A stretch of 64,000 nt of DNA from positions 7,378,001 through 7,442,000 of the forward strand of contig NZ_CP074371.1 in NCBI RefSeq assembly GCF_018362975.1. The letters are read 5' to 3'. This document shows, in pieces, positions 44,259 to 53,378 of this stretch. Within the stretch, counting starts at the first letter, position 1. Each line of letters begins with the position of its first letter. Under the pieces are notes generated by a model, which made no database searches, was not told the DNA's origin, and was given only the letters and a program-made list of their open reading frames with translations. Both the position numbers and the translations under genes were made by a program. The stretch is from Nocardia tengchongensis. GTDB lineage: Bacteria > Actinomycetota > Actinomycetes > Mycobacteriales > Mycobacteriaceae.

Positions 44259-45160
44259 AGCTTCGCCTCCACGTCGTTGCGGTAGCGATCTACGTACGCC
44301 GCAAGGCTTTCCACACCGTTGAGCAGCGACTCCGGGCCGAACATGGGCGGGGTCAGCACGATGCGGCTCGCGCCGGCGGTGACGTAGGGGCGGACGTAGT
44401 CGGCGTCGAACTCGCGCACGAAGTCGCAGGAGCCGGGCCAGATGGTCATCTCGACGGCGTTCTCGGAACGTCCGGCGGCCGCTGACAATTCGCGGATCTT
44501 GTCCGCGCCGTGCGCGAAATCCTCCGACGAGATCGTGTACGGGAACCAGCCGTCGCCCTCCCGGGCCGCCCGGCGCACGGCCGGAGCGCTGTTGCCGCCC
44601 AGCACGATCGGGATGGACCGTTCCGGCTGCGGCTGGCAGAACTGCCGGTCGAACGTCACGTGCTTGCCGTGATAGTTCGCCGGGGCTTCCGTCCACAGGG
44701 CGCGCATCGCCCCGATGCAGTCGTCGAGGCGGCCGCCGCGGTCCTCGAACGGGACGCCGATGGCCGCGTATTCCTCTTTCTGCCAGCCGATTCCGAGGCC
44801 CAGCAGCAGCCGCCCGTCCGAGATCCGGTCGAGGGTGGCCGCCCGCTTGGCCAGCACCACCGGACTGTGCAGCGGGGCCACCATCATGGCGGTGCCCAGC
44901 TTCACGGTGTGCGACGCCGCCGCCACGAACGCGAGGGTCTCCAGCGGATCGGTCATCGGCACCCCGATGCCGCCGCCGCCCGGCATCCGCCCGTCCGGCG
45001 AGTACGGGTACAGCGGCTCGTAATCCTGGGCCACCACAACGTGTTCCACGGTCCAGATCGATTCCAGCCCGCATTCCTCGGCCGCCGCGGCGAACTCCCG
45101 TAGGAATCCGCCCGAGGTCACCAGGCCGTCGAGATATGGCATGAGCATGCCGATGCGCAT
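44255..45160 (-). CDS. LLM-class F420/flavin-dependent oxidoreductase
   Basis: 301 aa luciferase-like TIM barrel. Motifs are ESIWTVEHVVVAQDYEPLYPYSP (N-terminal His for cofactor/substrate), KLGTAMMVAPLHSPVVLAKR, DGRLLLGLGIGWQKEEYAAIG and PIVLGGNSAPAVRRAA. The group is typically F420-dependent in mycolic-acid actinomycetes. The ATG at 45160 is used; an upstream ATG extension lies in regulatory DNA. First gene of a three-gene coupled unit and neighbour of the steroid SDR/kstD block. The substrate is unknown. Confidence 0.82.
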   Translation of the reverse strand: MRIGMLMPYLDGLVTSGGFLREFAAAAEECGLESIWTVEHVVVAQDYEPLYPYSPDGRMPGGGGIGVPMTDPLETLAFVAAASHTVKLGTAMMVAPLHSPVVLAKRAATLDRISDGRLLLGLGIGWQKEEYAAIGVPFEDRGGRLDDCIGAMRALWTEAPANYHGKHVTFDRQFCQPQPERSIPIVLGGNSAPAVRRAAREGDGWFPYTISSEDFAHGADKIRELSAAAGRSENAVEMTIWPGSCDFVREFDADYVRPYVTAGASRIVLTPPMFGPESLLNGVESLAAYVDRYRNDVEAKL

Positions 45161-45244
45161 CGGCCGCCTCCGTCCTTCCGGGTAACGGCCCGTCAGTGGG
45201 CCACGCGTCGATCGTGGCGTGTTGCCGAGGTCACAATCAGGAAG

Positions 45245-45263
45245 GGTCTCGTTCACTGAGACC
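45245..45263. promoter_or_regulatory. inverted repeat GGTCTC-N7-GAGACC
   Basis: A perfect 6-bp inverted repeat, 85 bp before the LLM gene. Its right half belongs to a 15-bp string also found before kstD's operon (49466-49480) and, on the minus strand, before kshA (1386-1400). Confidence 0.5.
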
Positions 45264-45302
45264 ATATATAACTGCAGGTCAGGTCTATTTTTCGGACAAT
45301 GA

Positions 45303-45337
45303 CCGGTAGCCCCGCACCTGGGGTGCGGGGCTACCGG
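45303..45337 (-). terminator. terminator of the SDR/kstD operon
   Basis: A perfect 15-bp GC-rich stem (45303-45317 with 45323-45337) with a 5-nt loop, 17 bp beyond the last SDR stop. There is no T-tract, which is common for strong hairpins in these genomes. Confidence 0.75.
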
Positions 45338-45353
45338 AACGAACGTGAGTTGC

Positions 45354-46169
45354 CTAGATTTCCTTGCGCATCTGGGCGGTCAGGGGCTTCATGTAGCCCG
45401 AACCCAGCAGACGGCGCATGACGTTCATCGCCTTGGCGTCCTTGCCGATCAGGATGAGCGGCTTGTTCTTGCGGATGCCGTTGACGATGGTCTTGGCGCA
45501 GTCCTCGGCGCTGGTCTGGGCCAGGCTGTCGAAGTTGGCGGCCAGCGAGTCACGGTCGCGGTTGGCCGCGGCCCGTGCCTTCCAGGCGATCTCGGTCTTG
45601 ATCATGCCCGGGTGCACGCTGGAGACGCCCACGTTGTGCCCGGCGATGATCATCTCCTGGCGCAGCGCGTCGGTGACGGCGTGCATGGCGTACTTGGAGG
45701 AGCTGTAGCCGGCCTGGCTGGGGCAGGCCACCAGACCGAACATGCTGGAGACATTGGCGAAATGCCCGTCACCGGAGGCGATCACGTGCGGCAGGAACGC
45801 CTTCACACCGTGCAGGGTGCCCCAGTAGTTGATGCCGAAGATCCACTCCAGATCTTCCCAGGAGACTTCCTCGATATTGGCGGTCAGCGAGACACCGGCA
45901 TTGTTGATGACCAGGTTGACCTTGCCGAAGTCGGCGGCCACCTCGTCGGCGTGCGCGTAGACGGCGGCGCGGTCGGCCACGTCCAGCTTGTAGGCGCGGG
46001 CCTTGACGCCCTCCTTCTCGCACAGCGCCGCGGTCTCGGCGACGTTCTCGAGATTGCGGCCGGACAGCGCGAGCTGCGCCCCGTTGCGAGCCAGCTCGAG
46101 GGCCAGCGCGCGGCCGATGCCCGCGCCCGCACCGGTGATCACAGCGACTTTGCCGTGGAAGTCCTTCAT
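45354..46169 (-). CDS. short-chain dehydrogenase/reductase
   Basis: 271 aa classical SDR. Cofactor motif TGAGAGIGRALA, NNAG in LVINNAGVS, catalytic Ser in NVSSMFGLVACPSQAG and Y-x-x-x-K in YSSSKYAMH. The C-terminal extension with a Lys/Arg-rich tail (MNVMRRLLGSG... QMRKEI) suggests a loose membrane association as in some steroid/retinol-type SDRs. AAGGAAA precedes the ATG at 46169. It is the last gene of the leftward SDR-kstD unit that begins at 49396. Confidence 0.85.
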   Translation of the reverse strand: MKDFHGKVAVITGAGAGIGRALALELARNGAQLALSGRNLENVAETAALCEKEGVKARAYKLDVADRAAVYAHADEVAADFGKVNLVINNAGVSLTANIEEVSWEDLEWIFGINYWGTLHGVKAFLPHVIASGDGHFANVSSMFGLVACPSQAGYSSSKYAMHAVTDALRQEMIIAGHNVGVSSVHPGMIKTEIAWKARAAANRDRDSLAANFDSLAQTSAEDCAKTIVNGIRKNKPLILIGKDAKAMNVMRRLLGSGYMKPLTAQMRKEI

Positions 46170-46198
46170 GGGTGTTTCCTTGTCTCGCAACGGAGTTG

Positions 46199-46930
46199 TT
46201 ACTGGGTGGTGAAGCCGCCGTCGGCGATGAATTCGGCGCCGGTGCTGTAGGAGGAGTCGTCGGAGATGAGGAACAGCACCATGTTGGCGAGTTCCTCGGG
46301 GGTGGCCGGGCGGGCGATGGGCTGGTTGGCCGCGATGCTCGCCGACCGCTCGGACGCCGCGACCATCTCGGTGGCGACGATGCCCGGGTGCACGGAGTTG
46401 ACGCGGACATTGTCGGCCGCGAATTCCTGTGCGGCGGTTTTGCTCATGCCGCGCACCGCCCACTTGGAGGCCACGTAGCCCAGGATGTTCGAGTAACCGA
46501 TCAGGCCGCCGGTCGAGGAGATATTCACGATGGAACCGACCCCGGCGCGACGCATGGAGCCGATAACGGCCTTCATGCCCAGGAAAACCCCGACCTGGTT
46601 GACGTCGATCACCTTGCGGTAGTCGGCCTCCGAGAGCTTTTCGATCGGGTCGACGTGCACGATGCCCGCGTTGTTGACCAGGCCCGAGATCGGCCCGAAG
46701 GCCGCCTCGGTCTGCGCGACCACGTCGTTCCAGGCCGCCTCGTCGGTCACGTCGAGCGGGAAGAACCGTGCGGCGTCACCGATTTCGGCGGCGACGGCCT
46801 GCCCGGCCTCGGTGAGCACGTCGGTGATGACCACCTTCGCGCCCTCGGCTGCGAGCTTGCGGGCGAAGGCCGCCCCCATGCCGCGCGCGCCGCCGGTGAC
46901 GATGACGACCTTCGAATCAACCCTTCCCAT
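46199..46930 (-). CDS. short-chain dehydrogenase/reductase (hydroxysteroid-type)
   Basis: 243 aa SDR. TGGARGMGAAFARKL, then LVNNAGIV, catalytic NISSTGGLIGYSNILGYVASKWA (Ser and Tyr-x-x-x-Lys) and HPGIVATEM. The GGARGMG start is typical for the 3-alpha/20-beta-hydroxysteroid dehydrogenase group. The ATG at 46930 ends immediately against the kstD stop at 46932, so coupling is likely. Together with kstD and the SDR upstream it probably oxidises or reduces steroid hydroxy/keto positions. Confidence 0.85.
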   Translation of the reverse strand: MGRVDSKVVIVTGGARGMGAAFARKLAAEGAKVVITDVLTEAGQAVAAEIGDAARFFPLDVTDEAAWNDVVAQTEAAFGPISGLVNNAGIVHVDPIEKLSEADYRKVIDVNQVGVFLGMKAVIGSMRRAGVGSIVNISSTGGLIGYSNILGYVASKWAVRGMSKTAAQEFAADNVRVNSVHPGIVATEMVAASERSASIAANQPIARPATPEELANMVLFLISDDSSYSTGAEFIADGGFTTQ

Positions 46931-46931
46931 G

Positions 46932-48629
46932 TCAGTTCTCCTGTGCCGCTCGGGATTCCGATGCCACGACGGCTTCCGCGTCCGCCAGGTGGTTGGCCGC
47001 GATGAAGCCGAACACCATGGCGGGGCCGATGGTCGCGCCGGCGCCGGCGTAGTCGTTGCCCATGACGGCGGCGGAGTTGTTGCCCGCCGCGTACAGGCCG
47101 TTGATGACGGTGCCCTGGTCGTCGAGCACACGGGCGTACTCGTCGGTGACCAGGCCGCCTTTGGTGCCCAGATCGCCCGGCACCATCTCGACCGCGTAGA
47201 ACGGGCCGCGCTCGAGCGGGGCCAGGGTCGGGTTGGGCTTGACGGTCGGGTCGCCGTAGTAGCGGTCGTAGGCCGAATCGCCGCGACCGAAGTCCTCGTC
47301 GCGGCCGTTGCGGGCGAAGCCGTTGAAACGGTTCACCGTCGAGGCCAGGGTGTCGGCCGGGACGCCCAGCTTGGCAGCCAGCTCGGCGAGGGTGTCGGCC
47401 TGCTTGATGATGCCCGCGTCGAAGTACTTCTGGGGCAGCGGCCGCTTGGGGAAGTTGCCCAGGAACAGGTACCGGTCACGGAAGTTCTGGTCGAAGATGA
47501 AGTGCGCGGGAATGCTGCCCGGCACCTTCTTCTCCTCCTCGTACATGGTGTGCACGACGTTCACGTACGGCGCGGACTCGTTGACGAACCGCTCGCCCTT
47601 GGCGTTGACCACGATGGCGCCCGGCTGCGAACGCTCGGCCAGCATGAAGAACGGCGGGCCGTCGGGGTTGCGCACCGACGGACCCCACCAGGCGTCGTCC
47701 ATCAGATCGACCGCGGCGCCGGCCTTCTGGCCCGCCACGATGCCCTCGCCGACATTCTCGGTCGCGCCCACGGTCCAGCCGGTGTTCTGCGGGCCGTCGA
47801 TGTACTGCTCGCGCATCTGCAGGTTGTGCTCGAAGCCGCCCGCGGCCAGCACCACGCCGCGGCGCGCCTTGATGGTGACCGTGCGGCCCTCGTGCTCGGC
47901 GCGCACGCCGACCACGGTGCCGCCCTCCACGACCAGGTCGGTGAGCGGGGTGTTCAGCCACACCGGCACGCCCGCGTCGCGCAGCGACAGCCACAGCCGC
48001 GCGGCCAGCGCCTTGCCCAGGCTCAGCGGCTTGGCGCCCTTGATCATGTTCAGCGCGGTCTGGGCGCCGACCTTCATGGCGGTCTTCTTGCCGGCCCAGG
48101 TGCGGGCGATCATGTTCAGGTCGTGGAAGTCCTTGACCGTGATCGCGATGCCCTTGGGGGCGGACATGGTCGGGCGGTTGATCTTGTCCAGATCCGCGCC
48201 GAGCAGCCGGCCGTCGATGATCTTGGGCTCGATGCTGCGGCCCTGCGCCAGACCACCCGGGAACTCCGGGTGGTAGTCGGAGTAGCCGCGGTCATAGGCG
48301 AAGGCCCAGTGCTTGGAGCGGGCGCCGATGTAGCGGAACATCTCCGGGCCCTGCTCCAGGAAGGCGCGCTGCTTGGCTTCCGGAACCCGGTCGCCGACAA
48401 CGGCTTTCAGATAGGTGCGGGCCATCTCCGGGCTGTCCGGCACGCCCGCGGCCTGCAGCACCGGGTTGTTCGGCACCCAGATGCCGCCGCCCGAACGCGC
48501 GGTGGACCCGCCGAACAGGGCGCTCTTCTCGATCAGGGTGACCGACAGGCCCCGGTAGGCGGCGGTCAGCGCGGCGGTCATGCCGGCCGCGCCGGAACCC
48601 ACCACAACGACGTCGAATTCGAATTCCAT
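46932..48629 (-). CDS. kstD: 3-ketosteroid delta-1-dehydrogenase (KstD)
   Basis: 565 aa FAD enzyme that introduces the C1-C2 double bond in 3-ketosteroids. Rossmann motif VVGSGAAGMTAALTAA, GGSTARSGGGIWVPNNP, the active-site Tyr119 in GYSDYHPEF, Tyr478 in FYAVEMVPGDLGTKGG and the C-terminal GNDYAGAGATIGPAM are hallmark KstD elements. It sits between two steroid-type SDR genes on the same strand. With KshA (near the left end) it forms the pair of enzymes that opens ring B. Which of the several KstD isoforms it equals cannot be decided. Confidence 0.92.
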   Translation of the reverse strand: MEFEFDVVVVGSGAAGMTAALTAAYRGLSVTLIEKSALFGGSTARSGGGIWVPNNPVLQAAGVPDSPEMARTYLKAVVGDRVPEAKQRAFLEQGPEMFRYIGARSKHWAFAYDRGYSDYHPEFPGGLAQGRSIEPKIIDGRLLGADLDKINRPTMSAPKGIAITVKDFHDLNMIARTWAGKKTAMKVGAQTALNMIKGAKPLSLGKALAARLWLSLRDAGVPVWLNTPLTDLVVEGGTVVGVRAEHEGRTVTIKARRGVVLAAGGFEHNLQMREQYIDGPQNTGWTVGATENVGEGIVAGQKAGAAVDLMDDAWWGPSVRNPDGPPFFMLAERSQPGAIVVNAKGERFVNESAPYVNVVHTMYEEEKKVPGSIPAHFIFDQNFRDRYLFLGNFPKRPLPQKYFDAGIIKQADTLAELAAKLGVPADTLASTVNRFNGFARNGRDEDFGRGDSAYDRYYGDPTVKPNPTLAPLERGPFYAVEMVPGDLGTKGGLVTDEYARVLDDQGTVINGLYAAGNNSAAVMGNDYAGAGATIGPAMVFGFIAANHLADAEAVVASESRAAQEN

Positions 48630-48641
48630 GAATCTCTATCC

Positions 48642-49396
48642 TTAGTAGCCGCAGCTGGTCAGCATGCCGCCGTCGACGACGAATTCGCCCCCGGTGCAAT
48701 AGCTCGAGGCGTCGGAGGCCAGGAACAACGCCACCTCGGACACCTCGACCGGCTGACCCCAGCGCGGAATGGGCAATTCGGAGAAGAAGGAGTTGCCGTC
48801 CACCCCGGACGCGCCGCCACGGACGCGGTCATGGGGGTGGCGATGCCGCCGGGATGAATCGAGTTCACCCGGATGCCCGAGTGGCCCAGCTCCCGGGCGG
48901 CCGACTTGGTGAGACCGCGCAGCGCGAACTTGCTCGCGCTGTAGGCGGACAGACCGGCCGCACCGACGAAGCCCTCGACCGAGGACACGTTCACGATGGA
49001 CCCGCCACCGGCGGCGATCAGCGCGGGCGCGGCGGTCTTGATACCGAGGAACGCGCCGGTGACGTTGATGTTCATGATGGTGTTGAACTCGTCCAGGCCC
49101 ATCTCGAGGATGCGCTTGAACCGCAGGATCCCGGCATTGTTGACCAGCACGTCCAGCTTGCCGAACGTCTCGGTGGCGGCGGAAACCGCTGCCTGCCAGT
49201 CGGATTCGCTGGTGATGTCGTGGTGCACGTAGTGGACGGCGTCGCCCAGCTCGGCGGCCAGCGCCTTGCCCTCGTCATCGAGCACGTCACCGAACACGAC
49301 CCGCGCGCCCTCGGCCACGAAACGGCGCACATGCTCCGCTCCCATGCCGCGAGCGCCACCGGTCACCAGTGCCACCTTGCCGTCCAGCTGTCCCAC
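48642..49396 (-). pseudogene. SDR, FabG3 (3-alpha/20-beta-HSD)-like, frameshifted
   Basis: The intact N-terminal two thirds read as a classical [46 protein letters not shown] and [10 protein letters not shown]. The last part is out of frame. Adding one G at about 48817-48818 restores [28 protein letters not shown] and the end [14 protein letters not shown], stopping at 48642 (251 aa). It is the first gene of the leftward unit with kstD and two further SDRs. The close pattern to FabG3 suggests hydroxysteroid oxidation. Confidence 0.82.
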
Positions 49397-49462
49397 CTGA
49401 TCCCGTCCTTCCTCCGCTGTTCAACCGACGCTAAGTCCCGATGCGGAGGACCGGCACGGTGT

Positions 49463-49529
49463 GGTCCCGGCCACTGAGACAACCTCATGACCTGAGGCTA
49501 TGGGTGCCGTTGTATTTCGTTTAGGCATA
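49463..49529. promoter_or_regulatory. divergent promoter region with two operator-like strings
   Basis: Between the SDR/kstD unit and the rightward LLM gene. It contains CCCGGCCACTGAGAC (49466-49480), matching 14 of 15 bases to a site before kshA, and TATTTCG-TTT-AGGCATA (49513-49529), a degenerate form of the 17-bp palindrome found before the HsaB- and HsaA-like genes. Confidence 0.4.
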
Positions 49530-49550
49530 GCGGCGCGGTAAGGAGCTCGG

Positions 49551-50678
49551 ATGAAGTTCTCGATGATCTTCGAAGCGCAGATGACCGACCCCACCGCCGC
49601 CCACGAAGCCCAGGTGCTGCGCGACTGCGTCGAACAGGCCGTGCTCGCCGACCGGGTCGGCTTCGACACCGTGTGGGCCGTCGAACACCACGGACTCAAG
49701 TGGTACGCGCACATGAGCGCACCGGAGATCTTCCTGACCTGGGTCGCCGCCCAGACCACCCGGATCCGCATCGGGCACGGCGTGGTGTGCATGCCGTTCA
49801 ACTTCAACCACCCCGTCCGCGCCGCCGAACGCGCCGCCATGCTCGACGTGCTCTCCGGCGGCCGGCTGAACCTGGGCGCGGGCCGCGGCGCGACCGCCGT
49901 CGAAACCTCCATGTGCGGCGTCGACCCCGACCGCACCTACCAGGAGGTCGAGGAATCGCTGCGGATGATCGCCGCCGCCTGGCAGGACCCTGAGGGCGAA
50001 TTCGAGTACCACGGTGAACTGCTCGACATCGGCCCGCACCACCTGCTGCCCCGGCCGGTACAGCGTCCCCATCCCCCGCTGTTCATGGCCTGCACCAAGA
50101 AGGACACGCTGAAACTGGCCGCCGACTACGGAATCGGCGCGCTCGTGCTGGGCTTCGCCGGCATCGAGGAGATCGCCGAACTGCGTCGTATCTACGACGC
50201 CGCCATCGCGGCCCGCACCGGCGAACGCTTCGTCTCCACCGTCGTCAACGACCACTTCGCGGCGCTGTGCCCGACCATCGTCCTCGACGATCGCGAGCGG
50301 GCCCGCCAGATCGGCGCGCGCGGGCAGCGGTTCTTCGCGCAGTCCATCAAGTACTACTACGGCGCGGGCCCGGTGCCCGACGAGGCTGTGGACCCGGGCG
50401 CGGACGAGCTCGCCAAGATGCGCGAGGTCGCCGACGAGCACGTCGCCTACCTGCACGAGGCCAAGATCCCGGTGAAGACCGGGGCGACGGCCATCTTCAA
50501 CACCGAGCACGCCTACGGCACCGCCGAGGACGCCATCGCCTACGTCGAGCGGCTGCGCGACGCCGGGGCCGACGAGATCCTGTGCCTCATCCAGATGGGC
50601 ACCGTGCCCCAAGAGGCGTGCCTGGAAACCATCCGTCAGTGGGGGGAGAAGGTCATCCCTCACTTCGTTGAGAAATAA
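49551..50678 (+). CDS. LLM-class flavin-dependent oxidoreductase
   Basis: 375 aa luciferase-like protein. Signature regions include FDTVWAVEHHGLKWYAHMSAP, IGHGVVCMPFNFNHPVRAAER, LSGGRLNLGAGRGATAVETS and the C-terminal ADEILCLIQMGTVPQ. AAGGAG precedes the ATG. Compared with the other LLM protein (44255) it belongs to the longer, bacterial-luciferase-type group, probably FMN-dependent. It begins a rightward unit with an SDR and an esterase in the steroid block. Confidence 0.85.
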   Translation: MKFSMIFEAQMTDPTAAHEAQVLRDCVEQAVLADRVGFDTVWAVEHHGLKWYAHMSAPEIFLTWVAAQTTRIRIGHGVVCMPFNFNHPVRAAERAAMLDVLSGGRLNLGAGRGATAVETSMCGVDPDRTYQEVEESLRMIAAAWQDPEGEFEYHGELLDIGPHHLLPRPVQRPHPPLFMACTKKDTLKLAADYGIGALVLGFAGIEEIAELRRIYDAAIAARTGERFVSTVVNDHFAALCPTIVLDDRERARQIGARGQRFFAQSIKYYYGAGPVPDEAVDPGADELAKMREVADEHVAYLHEAKIPVKTGATAIFNTEHAYGTAEDAIAYVERLRDAGADEILCLIQMGTVPQEACLETIRQWGEKVIPHFVEK

Positions 50679-50719
50679 CACCGTCGAAATCAGTATCGGA
50701 CACAGAGAAGGAACCCGTA

Positions 50720-51471
50720 ATGGCTGATCTGACAGGCAAAGTCGCCCTGATCACCGGTGCCGCTCGCGGCCAGGGCGCGGCCGAGGCCCGCCTGTTCGTC
50801 GAGCGCGGCGCGCAGGTGGTCATCACCGACGTGCTCGAGACCGAGGGCAAGGAACTCGCCGAATCCCTGGGCGAGAACGCGCGTTTCGTGCGCCACGACG
50901 TCACCGACAGTGACAGCTGGGACGCCGCCGTCGCGGTCGCCGTCGACACCTTCGGCAAGCTGGATGTGCTGGTCAACAACGCGGCCATCTACACCATGAA
51001 GCCGATCGCCGAGACCACTCCCGAAGAGCTGGAACGGATTCTGTCGGTCAACCTGGTCGGCGCGTTCCGCGGCATCAAGGCGGTGCTGCCGGCGATGACC
51101 GCCAACGGCGGCGGTTCCATCGTGAACATCTCCTCGCAGTCCGGGCTCGAGGGTCTGATGAACCACTCCGCCTACGGCTCCTCCAAGTGGGGCCTGCGCG
51201 GCCTGTCCAAGGTCGCCGCGCTGGAGCTGGGTCTGTCCCAGATCCGGGTCAACTCGGTCTATCCCGGCCCCATCGCCACCCCGATGGTCCCCTACCTGAC
51301 CACCGGACCCGGCAGCTTCCCGACGCTGCCGCTGGAGCGCACCGGTCTGCCCGAGGAGGTCGCCGAACTGGTCGCCTTCCTCGCCTCCGACGCCTCGGCT
51401 ACATCACCGGCGCCGAAGTGGCGGTCGACGGCGGCCTGGCCGCGGGCAAGTTCATTCCGCGCGGCATGTAG
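50720..51471 (+). pseudogene. SDR (steroid/FabG-type), frameshifted near end
   Basis: Classical SDR to residue about 225: TGAARGQGAAEARLFV, DVLVNNAA, NISSQSGLEGLMNHSAYGSS, YPGPIATPMV. Then the frame slips. Restoring one G at about 51397-51398 gives SGYITGAEVAVDGG and the stop at 51471 (250 aa). In the uncorrected frame the product would run on into the next gene as a false fusion. AAGGAA precedes the ATG. The esterase starts 49 bp after the corrected stop. Confidence 0.82.
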
Positions 51472-51520
51472 CAGCCCCGCGGAACCCGAACCACGACAGC
51501 GCGATCCAGGAAGGCCCGAA

Positions 51521-52474
51521 ATGACCCTGTCCCCCGAATGGCAGACCTTCGTCGACGCTGCCACCGCGGCGTTCCCGGCGCTGGGCACCGAGGTGTTCGA
51601 CGCCGCCGAAGCCCGGGCCTTCCTGGCCGCCCGCAAGGCCGCTCCGGTCGAGCCGATTCCCGTTGCGGGAGTGGAAGACTGGCTGGTGCCCGGCCGGATC
51701 GGCGCACCGGAGGTGCCGGTGCGGGTGTACCGGCCGCTGGACGCCGAAGCCGTTCCGGCCGTGGTGGTCTTCTACCACGGCGGCGGTTTCGTGCTGTGCG
51801 GCTTGGACTCTCACGACCGCTTCTGCCGCACGATGGCCAACGACGCCGGGGTCATCGTGGTGTCGGTCGACTACCGGCGCGCCCCCGACGCGCGCTTTCC
51901 GGCCGCGGCCGACGACGCCTACGCGGTGCTGCGCTGGGTCGCCGACCACGCCGAAGCCCTGGGCGGGGACCCGGATCGGATCGCGGTGGCCGGGGACAGC
52001 GCGGGCGGCAATCTCGCCACCGTCTCCGCCATCACCGCGCGCGACAACGGCGGGCCCGATATCGCCTTCCAGCTGCTCATGTACCCGATGCTGGATCCGG
52101 CCTGCGACCGCCCGTCGCACACCGAGAACGCCGAGGGCTACTTCACCACCGCGGCGCACATCCGCTGGTACTGGGAGCAGTACCTGTTCTCCGACGCCGA
52201 CAAGTCCGACCCCTACGCCAATCCCGCCATCGCCGACCTGACCGGCCTGCCGCCCGCCCACATCGCCACCGCGGAATTCGATCCGCTGCGTGACGAGGGC
52301 GAGGCCTACGGACAGCGGCTGCGCGCGGCCGGGGTGGAGACCGAGATCCACCGCTGGGACGGCACCGTGCACGGGTTCATGTCGATGGCGTTCCATCTGC
52401 CGGAAACCCAGCGCGCCAACGCTTCCGCGTTCTCCGCGCTGCGCCGGGCGCTGTCGCGCACACCCGTCGTCTGA
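51521..52474 (+). CDS. alpha/beta-hydrolase, HSL-type esterase
   Basis: 317 aa with a complete hormone-sensitive-lipase-type set. Oxyanion motif FYHGGGFVLCG, nucleophile in GDSAGGNLATVS, catalytic acid in EFDPLRDEG and His in VHGFMSM. CCAGGAAGG precedes the ATG at 51521. Last gene of the rightward LLM-SDR unit; an ester or lactone of a steroid-like compound is a plausible substrate. Confidence 0.88.
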   Translation: MTLSPEWQTFVDAATAAFPALGTEVFDAAEARAFLAARKAAPVEPIPVAGVEDWLVPGRIGAPEVPVRVYRPLDAEAVPAVVVFYHGGGFVLCGLDSHDRFCRTMANDAGVIVVSVDYRRAPDARFPAAADDAYAVLRWVADHAEALGGDPDRIAVAGDSAGGNLATVSAITARDNGGPDIAFQLLMYPMLDPACDRPSHTENAEGYFTTAAHIRWYWEQYLFSDADKSDPYANPAIADLTGLPPAHIATAEFDPLRDEGEAYGQRLRAAGVETEIHRWDGTVHGFMSMAFHLPETQRANASAFSALRRALSRTPVV

Positions 52475-52547
52475 ATTTCGGCGTTCGTTCACGGGCCGAC
52501 CGGTTAGCATCACCTACGTTCGCCCGTTTGAAACGTCAGGAATTCAG

Positions 52548-52979
52548 TTGCCGGTTGCACGCCCCACCCCGACCGTCACCGGAGCGGCCGCGCTCACCGC
52601 GGCCATGGCTCTCACCGCCGCACTGGCCGGCAGCGCCGACGCCGCCCCCCAGGGCTACGGCACGCTGGCCCTGTCCCGGCTGCGCAACGCCGCGGTCGCG
52701 CTCACCGACACCAACAAGGTCGTCGCCGACGCCGCCGCCATCCGCGACTGCGCCAGCTACGACTGCGAGATCGTGCTCCGCTTCACCGACGGCTGCGGCG
52801 CCGTCGCACAGGGCGCCGACGGCACCTGGGGCTGGGCCCTCGGCCCGAGCCTCGCCGAGGCCGAACAGAACGCGGTCACCGGCCTGGGCCAGAGCGCTCC
52901 CCCGTTCCCCGACCTGGGCAGCGCCCAGCCACGCGCCGCCCGCGTCGCGGCCAGCGCGTGCACCAATGGCGTGCAGTAG
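52548..52979 (+). CDS. secreted DUF4189-like protein
   Basis: 143 aa. A TTG start at 52548 follows AGGAA by 6 bp. A signal peptide (Thr/Ala-rich hydrophobic core ending in an ADA-like cleavage site near residue 33) is followed by a small domain with paired Cys (CASYDCEIVLRFTDGCGAVAQG) and the repeated Ala/Trp features GTWGWALGPSLAEAEQNAV. This is the DUF4189 layout, common in secreted proteins of mycolic-acid actinobacteria. Function unknown. Confidence 0.72.
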   Translation: MPVARPTPTVTGAAALTAAMALTAALAGSADAAPQGYGTLALSRLRNAAVALTDTNKVVADAAAIRDCASYDCEIVLRFTDGCGAVAQGADGTWGWALGPSLAEAEQNAVTGLGQSAPPFPDLGSAQPRAARVAASACTNGVQ

Positions 52980-53009
52980 CAGCGAGATTCGCGAGTTCGC
53001 GACCGGGGC

Positions 53010-53378
53010 TCAGTGCGGGTACTGGGCCTCGTAGGCCGCGCGTTCGGCAGCCCGGCGCGCGGCCCGGGCCGGACTCTCCAGATCCTGCGGGAAGCCATGC
53101 TTCATCAGCCGATGCGCACGGTTCATCGGCATGTACGCCACGATGTAGAACAGCGCCAGCAGCAGGCCCAGCAGAATCACCGCCAGCTGCAACCACAGCT
53201 CACCCGGCAGCAGGAACGCCAGCGCGAACACCGGCAGCAGCGGCACCAGCTGACGCACCACGTGCCGGGGTCCGGCCCAGGGGCCGGTCAGGTCGTTGCG
53301 GACCCACTCGCGCAGCTCCTCGGGCAGCACCGCGCCGCACGAGTAGCCGATCCACTGAACAGGGTTGGGGCGCTTCAT
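53010..53378 (-). CDS. DUF5313 membrane protein
   Basis: 122 aa. N-terminal KRPNPVQWIGYSCGAVLPE and EWVRNDLTGPW, then two hydrophobic segments (about residues 44-85) and a basic/Ala-rich cytosolic tail with RAARRAAERAAYEAQYPH. This is the conserved plan of the small DUF5313 membrane proteins of actinobacteria. Its ATG overlaps the MarR stop as ATGA; the two are coupled. Function unknown. Confidence 0.78.
   Translation of the reverse strand: MKRPNPVQWIGYSCGAVLPEELREWVRNDLTGPWAGPRHVVRQLVPLLPVFALAFLLPGELWLQLAVILLGLLLALFYIVAYMPMNRAHRLMKHGFPQDLESPARAARRAAERAAYEAQYPH

Noticed and set aside
50720..52474. An apparent SDR-esterase fusion protein
   Set aside because: The fusion arises only because one G is missing near 51397; in the corrected frame the SDR stops at 51471 and the esterase has its own ribosome site and ATG at 51521.
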